From Chloroflexota bacterium (GTDB taxonomy: Bacteria > Chloroflexota > Anaerolineae > Promineifilales > Promineifilaceae): a stretch of 34,661 nucleotides of DNA. Shown piece after piece: positions 30,422 to 34,661 of the stretch. The notes below the pieces were generated by a model. The model worked only from the letters and a program-made list of their open reading frames with translations, did not search any database and was not told the DNA's origin. The translations under genes were made by a program, and so were the position numbers. Every line of letters starts with the position of its first letter. Positions within the stretch are counted from its first letter, which is position 1. Where the stretch lies: the NCBI GenBank assembly GCA_024277135.1, contig JAJRVV010000062.1:1-34661 (forward strand). The letters run 5' to 3'.

Positions 30422-31525
30422 TCAATTTTGAAAGACGGGAATCAGCGGCGTTTTGGGGCAATGGCTGAGGAGTTCTGCGCCATCATCGGTCAATACCGCC
30501 AAATCCTCGATGCGGACGCCGCCCCAACCGGGCAGATAAACGCCGGGTTCGATGGTGATCGTCATCCCGGCTTTCAGGCGGCTCTTTTCTGGGGCGCGGG
30601 GCGAGAGAGCGGGCGCTTCGTGGATGCCGAGGCCGACGCCGTGCCCCAGCCCATGCCCAAAATGCTCTTTGTGCCCGGCGGCGGCGATGAGGTCGCGGGC
30701 CAGGGCGTCGGCTTCTTTGGCGTTCAGGCCGGGGCGGATGTGGTCGAACACGGCCGTCTGCGCCGCCAACACCAAATTATAAATCGCCCAAAACTGCTCA
30801 TCCGGCTCTCCCAAAAAAAAGGTGCGGGTTAGGTCGGAATGGTAGCCGTTTAGCCTGGCGCCCATGTCCACGATGATCGGATCGCCTGGACGCAGTTCCC
30901 GTCCGCCGGGGCGGTGGTGGGGGAGAGCCGCGTTTTCCCCGGCGGCCACAATCACCTCAAAGGCCATGCCGTCCGCGCCCAACTCCCGCATCCGTTTCTC
31001 CAACGCCCATGCCGCCGCTTTTTCGGTGAGGCCGGGGCGGAAGATGTCGTTCGCCTGGGACATGACGGCGTCGGTGATGGCGGCGGCGGCGCGGATGGCG
31101 TCTATCTCTGCGGCCGTTTTGATGGCGCGGAATGGTTCGATGGCTGAGTTGATCGGTTTGAAGGCGACGGAATCAGCTTCCTGGCGCAGCTTTTGGGCGG
31201 CGGACAGGGTGACGTGGTCGGCTTCGATGCCTACCCGGTTGACGGCGGTCGCTTTGAAGAAGGCGCGGCCGTCCTCCGGCGCGCGTCTGTGCTTAAACAA
31301 GGTAAAGGCCGGCGCTTGCGCCGCCGCCTGCCGCCAATAGCGGAAATCAGTCGCCAGCAGCGCCTTGTCGGCGGTGATCAGCAGTTGTCCCGCCGACCCG
31401 GTGAAGCCGCTGAGCCAGCGCCGGTTGACGTCGTCGCTCACCAACAGCCCGTCCACTCCCCACTCGGCCAGTTTGTGACGCACGGCCGTCAGCCGCTCTT
31501 CATGAACATTACTTCGCGTAGACAT
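30422..31525 (-). CDS. Xaa-Pro aminopeptidase (M24B family)
   Basis: A 367-aa cytosolic metallopeptidase removing N-terminal residues preceding proline. The N-terminal creatinase-like domain (about 10-130) includes RWLSGFTGSAG. The pita-bread domain has five metal ligands: D220 (IVDMGA), D231 (HSDLTR), H295 (HGLGHGVG), E326 (TIEPGVY) and E340 (VRIEDL). The ATG at 31525 has GGGAG 9 bases upstream; an earlier in-frame ATG 33 bases away is less likely. It converges with the GT4 pair, with only 36 bp between stops. Probably a housekeeping enzyme unrelated to its neighbours. Confidence 0.94.
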   Translation of the reverse strand: MSTRSNVHEERLTAVRHKLAEWGVDGLLVSDDVNRRWLSGFTGSAGQLLITADKALLATDFRYWRQAAAQAPAFTLFKHRRAPEDGRAFFKATAVNRVGIEADHVTLSAAQKLRQEADSVAFKPINSAIEPFRAIKTAAEIDAIRAAAAITDAVMSQANDIFRPGLTEKAAAWALEKRMRELGADGMAFEVIVAAGENAALPHHRPGGRELRPGDPIIVDMGARLNGYHSDLTRTFFLGEPDEQFWAIYNLVLAAQTAVFDHIRPGLNAKEADALARDLIAAAGHKEHFGHGLGHGVGLGIHEAPALSPRAPEKSRLKAGMTITIEPGVYLPGWGGVRIEDLAVLTDDGAELLSHCPKTPLIPVFQN

Positions 31526-31585
31526 TAGAAGTATCTCCCAAAACAAAACAACAAACACAAAATATCAGCGATTTCGAGGTTGGAA

Positions 31586-31613
31586 ACTGAATCCTGCTTA
31601 CTGAATACTGAAT
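31586..31613. repeat. Heptamer array (ACTGAAT) upstream of the peptidase
   Basis: Four phased units: ACTGAAT, CCTGCTT, ACTGAAT, ACTGAAT, then ACC. It lies in the 106-bp gap between the peptidase start and the 573-aa gene's stop. Confidence 0.7.
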
Positions 31614-31631
31614 ACCGTCCTCCCCTTCCCC

Positions 31632-33353
31632 TCATCCTACGTTCCCAATCTCCGTCCCCAAAATCGCCCGCAAAATCGCCACCATCGTAGCATACGTCGG
31701 ATCCATGCCGAAATAGGACAAATTGTGCGCCCCCAGGTTCTTGCCTTTGCTGAACGGCGTGTCCGAGGCGTAATGCAATATGCCGATGGGGAAGGGGGCG
31801 TTGTACAGGTTGACCAATTCGTTGTACGGATGGCGCTTGGGCCGGGTCATCTCATACGCGCTGCTCAGATATGGCCCCGCTTCCATCTCCATGTCGGTGT
31901 ACCCCTCTTTGTAAAAAACAGCCATGTACTCCTCATTTTGTAGGAAGGTGCCGGGCACGGTGATCGCTTTTTGATTGTCCATGACCGTGCCATAAACGAG
32001 ATGAGGGGCCACGTCGTCGGCGCTGAAGCAGTTTTGAAACAGGTAGGTGTTGAGGGAATGCTCGTCATGCACCACGCCAGGGATCATGACATCGCCGATA
32101 CGTCCGTTCAACGTGGCCGCCTTGCCCATGATGTACACCCCCCGAATTTCGGCGATGTTGCGCGCGATCTCGGTGAGCACCTGGTACGCCGCCATGCCCA
32201 ACGGATAATCAATGTTGACGATGAGGGCATCGCTGTTTCGCAGAGATTCAATGCCGGGCAGCCGCAAACGGCCGTCCAAGCAGGCAGCGTCCAACTGATT
32301 AAGCTGCGCCACCTGCACCTCAATATCAAACGCATGCAGGCTGGGAACCCGCACCAGCCCGATTTCTCTTTCCTGCGCGATTCGTTGGGCGACGGCCGTA
32401 GGATTGGCCCGCTCATATTTCTTGAGGACGTAGTAAAGAAAATTCTCGCGGCTGCTGGGCACGTGCTGCTGCAGGATGTCGTAATACTCTTGCTGCAAAT
32501 CAGCATCCCCGTTCTCGTGGGCGAAGGCGTGCAACGCCGCTTCATTTTGCAAGGCGAAACCGCTGAGCAGATTAGCCAGACTGTGGGTGTTGCTGGAAAC
32601 GAAGTAAACGGGACGCTGGTCAAAAACGACGTCCGGCACGCTGCGTTCCACGTTCAGCCACCAGCGGCGGGTGGCTCGTTTGTAATCGGCCAGCGAACCG
32701 GCCAGAGAACGGACGGCCAATTCCTGCTTGTTTTGGGCGATGTGCCGCAGCTTGACGGCCGTCGCCTCCCCCCAAATCTGACACAGCCGCCCCAGGTCTT
32801 CCCGGGGGATGCCGCTCTTATCGGCCAACTTTTGCAGCTCATCCTGCTCTGGCCGGCCCTGGCCGTCATCGCCAATCGCCGTCAGCAGTTGCATGAGGCT
32901 CGGTCGGTTGAGGGACTCGTGCAGCTTGCGCCGCTCGATCTGGTAAGCGGTGAGGATAGGGATGAGGTCGTCAATGTCGGAGCGGCTGGCGATGTAGACG
33001 GCCAAGGTGTCACGGCCGTCGAAAAAACTGCGGCGGCGGCGGCCAGGAGCCGATACCTGCTGCCACGACTCCACATCAGGATAGCCATGTTGGGCAAACA
33101 CCTGGTCGGACTGCCCCATCACCACCAGCCGCGTATGCCACAAACAGTCTGGCATACGCAAGATGGCGTAGATGAAGGCGGCCATGTCCGGCTGCGGCTC
33201 GTCGGCGGCCACGTGCAGCGCCGAATTGATGCGCTTATGCGCCTCGATCAGCGTTTTGATCTGCACCTCGCGGCTGCTGCGCAGCAACGAGTAGTAGGTG
33301 CGTAAATACAGGTTGATTTCTTCGTTGCCGGAGGAGGGGACTGTTCGATCCAT
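31632..33353 (-). CDS. Uncharacterised 573-aa protein with nucleoside-phosphorylase-like C-terminal half
   Basis: I do not recognise a characterised function. The N-terminal half (about 1-300) is helical and charged (INLYLRTYYSLLRSSREVQ near the start). The C-terminal half (about 370-573) has strands and glycine turns: DALIVNIDYPLG, RGVYIMGKAATLNG, GDVMIPGVV, VMDNQKAITVPG and YTDMEMEAGPYL. The last resembles the M-E-x-E/DME signature of purine nucleoside phosphorylase-type folds, where the acidic residues contact ribose. This is pattern resemblance only. There is no signal peptide or membrane segment. The ATG directly abuts a heptamer array and has no Shine-Dalgarno. It lies downstream of selD on the same strand, with about 105 bp between, so co-transcription is possible. 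Confidence 0.75.
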   Translation of the reverse strand: MDRTVPSSGNEEINLYLRTYYSLLRSSREVQIKTLIEAHKRINSALHVAADEPQPDMAAFIYAILRMPDCLWHTRLVVMGQSDQVFAQHGYPDVESWQQVSAPGRRRRSFFDGRDTLAVYIASRSDIDDLIPILTAYQIERRKLHESLNRPSLMQLLTAIGDDGQGRPEQDELQKLADKSGIPREDLGRLCQIWGEATAVKLRHIAQNKQELAVRSLAGSLADYKRATRRWWLNVERSVPDVVFDQRPVYFVSSNTHSLANLLSGFALQNEAALHAFAHENGDADLQQEYYDILQQHVPSSRENFLYYVLKKYERANPTAVAQRIAQEREIGLVRVPSLHAFDIEVQVAQLNQLDAACLDGRLRLPGIESLRNSDALIVNIDYPLGMAAYQVLTEIARNIAEIRGVYIMGKAATLNGRIGDVMIPGVVHDEHSLNTYLFQNCFSADDVAPHLVYGTVMDNQKAITVPGTFLQNEEYMAVFYKEGYTDMEMEAGPYLSSAYEMTRPKRHPYNELVNLYNAPFPIGILHYASDTPFSKGKNLGAHNLSYFGMDPTYATMVAILRAILGTEIGNVG

Positions 33354-33354
33354 T

Positions 33355-33443
33355 TTCAGTATTCAGTATTCAGTATTCAGTATTCAGTGGACGTTTACCA
33401 GAGGCCGGCCGTACTGACGACTGAATACAGATTACTGAACACT
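33355..33443. repeat. Mirrored heptamer array between selD and the 573-aa gene
   Basis: Left arm: five TTCAGTA-type units (33355-33389), four of them identical. Spacer of about 23 bp containing GGCCGGCC. Right arm: ACTGACG, ACTGAAT, ACAGATT, ACTGAAC (33413-33440) in inverse orientation. The two arms can pair into a long imperfect hairpin. It fills almost the whole intergenic gap. Confidence 0.85.
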
Positions 33444-33458
33444 GGCGCTAATCTCCAT

Positions 33459-34496
33459 TTAATTGATATGAATACGCCCATCGCCGGGCAGGACTTCGCC
33501 CACCAGCACGGCCGTATCACAATGTTCTGTAAATAAATCGCCGTTTTGCGGCGGCACGGCCGTCAGCAAACCGCCGGAGGTCTCCGGGGTACACAGCATA
33601 TCCCGCATCAACTGGCTGACCGATTCGTCAAAATTGATCCAGGGGCCAAAATAGCGCAGGTTATTGCCCATGCCGCCGGGGAACGCGCCCGCTTCGCCAT
33701 ATGCCACCGCGCCGGGCAGCCAGGGCAGCTTGTCCAGGTGCAGGCGGAAATCCACCTCGCCCAAATGCGCCATCTCGTGGGCGTGCCCCAGCAGCCCAAA
33801 GCCGGTGATGTCGGTGACGGCCGTGGCCCCTGCCAATTGCGCCGCCGCCGCCGCCTGTTTGTTCAATTGTTTCATGCTGGATACGGCCGTTGCCACATGC
33901 GTTGCATCCGTTATTTCCCGTTTCAACGCCGTCGTCACCACGCCCACGCCCAGCGGCTTGGTCAGGTACAGTTGGTCGCCGGGACGCGCCCCCCCTTTGC
34001 GCTGGACGCGCCGGGGATCAACCAGCCCGGTGACGGCCAGGCCATACTTCGGCTCCTTGTCGTTGACGCTGTGGCCGCCGGCGATGACGGCCCCCGCCTC
34101 TTTCACCTTGTCCGCGCCGCCGCGCAAAACCTGCTGCAAAATATCGCTGCCCAAATCGTCCGGCCACGCCACCAGGTTGATGGCGAGTAACGGCCGTCCC
34201 CCCATGGCATACACATCCGACAGCGCATTGGCGGCGGCAATGGCGCCAAAATCATACGGATCATCTACCACCGGCGGGAAGAAGTCGGTGGTGGAGACGA
34301 TGGCCTGGTTTTCGTTGATCTGGTAAACGGCCGCATCATCCGCCCGCGTCAAACCAACCAGCAAATCGGGGTAATCGGCCGGGTCAAAAATCTCGCGTAA
34401 TGGTCGCAGCGCCTGCGCCAGGTCCTCAGGACTCAGTTTAGACGCTCAACCGGCGCACGAGGCGTAGGCGGTGAGTCGGATTTGTTTGTGGGTCAT
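33459..34496 (-). CDS. selD: SelD selenophosphate synthetase, itself a selenoprotein (in-frame UGA)
   Basis: A 345-aa enzyme that makes selenophosphate from selenide and ATP. Reading from ATG 34496 gives MTHKQIRLTAYASCAG, then UGA at 34448-34446 (residue 17), then ASKLSPEDLAQAL. Position 17 is the catalytic Cys of E. coli SelD and K20 its essential Lys; here residue 17 would be selenocysteine. Past the UGA the frame stays open to 33459 and shows VGLTRADDAAVY, STTDFFPPVVDDPYDFG, ANALSDVYAMGG, AGGHSVND, DITGFGLLGHAHEMA and CTPETSGGLL, all standard SelD motifs. Total length is normal only if UGA is read through. A SECIS-like hairpin starts at the UGA, and selB is in the window. A gene finder would miss the first 44 residues and start at an internal codon near 34364. 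Confidence 0.93.
34408..34448 (-). promoter_or_regulatory. Candidate bacterial SECIS element in selD
   Basis: On the minus strand the UGA codon (34448-34446) begins a stem: AGCGUC (34446-34441) pairs with GGCGCU (34413-34408), six pairs including one U-G. Inside, an apical stem GUCC (34432-34429) pairs with GGAC (34425-34422) around the loop UGA, placing the loop 17-20 bases after the Sec codon, as in known bacterial SECIS hairpins. Loop sequence differs from E. coli fdhF, which is normal between lineages. Confidence 0.65.
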
Positions 34497-34661
34497 GGTT
34501 AAAAAGTGACTAAAGTTTGTGAGTGACTTAACCTATATTTCGCACATTAAAAACCGAATAGAGAGAAAAAAGGTGGCGAAGATGCCTCCTTCGTGGCAAA
34601 GTTTATGGTGATAACCCACTTCACCAGAGACACCTTCTTATGAATTTTGCCATAAAAAACA
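34497..34661. other. AT-rich edge region upstream of selD
   Basis: 165 bp up to the window end. It contains AGTGACT near 34506 and again near 34523, a direct repeat close to the selD start, but no clear promoter. A plus-strand ATG at 34640 (MNFAIKN) could begin a gene that continues outside the window, but nothing supports it beyond the open frame. No tRNA fold, in particular no selC, was found. Confidence 0.3.

Noticed and set aside
33459..34364. SelD as a 301-aa protein starting near 34364
   Set aside because: This omits the N-terminal active site; the frame continues upstream through one UGA to an ATG with conserved SelD sequence on both sides.
34497..34661. tRNA-Sec (selC) upstream of selD
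   Set aside because: No acceptor stem, long variable arm or TTCAAATC-type anticodon/T-loop arrangement could be found on either strand.

Overview
The window looks like a chromosomal segment of a Chloroflexota bacterium (Anaerolineae/Ardenticatenia-like). This placement is inferred from gene content, from the secreted protease ending near a Y-L-P-L-I motif of the kind I associate with Chloroflexota exoproteins, and from the style of the intergenic DNA; no rRNA or marker gene confirms it. Base composition is moderately GC-rich. Two signatures run through the window. One is the perfect palindrome ACGGCCGT, about 65 copies by my hand count, almost all inside genes. The other is a set of short tandem arrays, mostly of 7-bp units, filling the gaps between genes.

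Layout. 1-4886 (minus): a large secreted subtilisin-like protease followed by a single-domain response regulator. 5023-12857 (plus): a surface-glycan cluster with a tandem two-domain GT2 glycosyltransferase, an ABC exporter, a sulfotransferase, a putative rhamnosyltransferase and two more GT2 enzymes; the sulfotransferase/rhamnosyltransferase pair is AT-richer and lacks the palindrome, so it looks imported. 12923-13879 (minus): sufT and a SufR-like Fe-S regulator, divergent from 14078-21019 (plus): sufC, sufB (carrying an intein with a LAGLIDADG endonuclease), sufD, sufS, sufU and a Rieske ferredoxin, closed by a terminator. The sufR/sufC gap holds two near-consensus sigma-70 promoters facing away from each other around an AT-rich dyad. 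21222-21832: a decayed multicopy-type gene with a 23-bp-arm hairpin inside it.

21966-24485 (minus): a malic enzyme made of two fused malic-enzyme units with different degenerate active-site motifs. 24681-26561 (minus): selB. 26640-27878 (minus): a coiled-coil protein. 28000-30385 (plus): two GT4 glycosyltransferases. 30422-31525 (minus): an M24 Xaa-Pro peptidase. 31632-33353 (minus): a 573-aa protein of unknown function. 33459-34496 (minus): selD, which is itself a selenoprotein: an in-frame UGA sits at the catalytic position 17 and is followed by a SECIS-like hairpin.

How they work together: suf genes build Fe-S clusters under probable Fe-S feedback through SufR; SelD makes selenophosphate and SelB delivers Sec-tRNA, with SelD depending on the pathway for its own synthesis; the GT/ABC/sulfotransferase genes probably build and export a decorated cell-surface glycan. 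selA, selC and a partner histidine kinase are not visible here.
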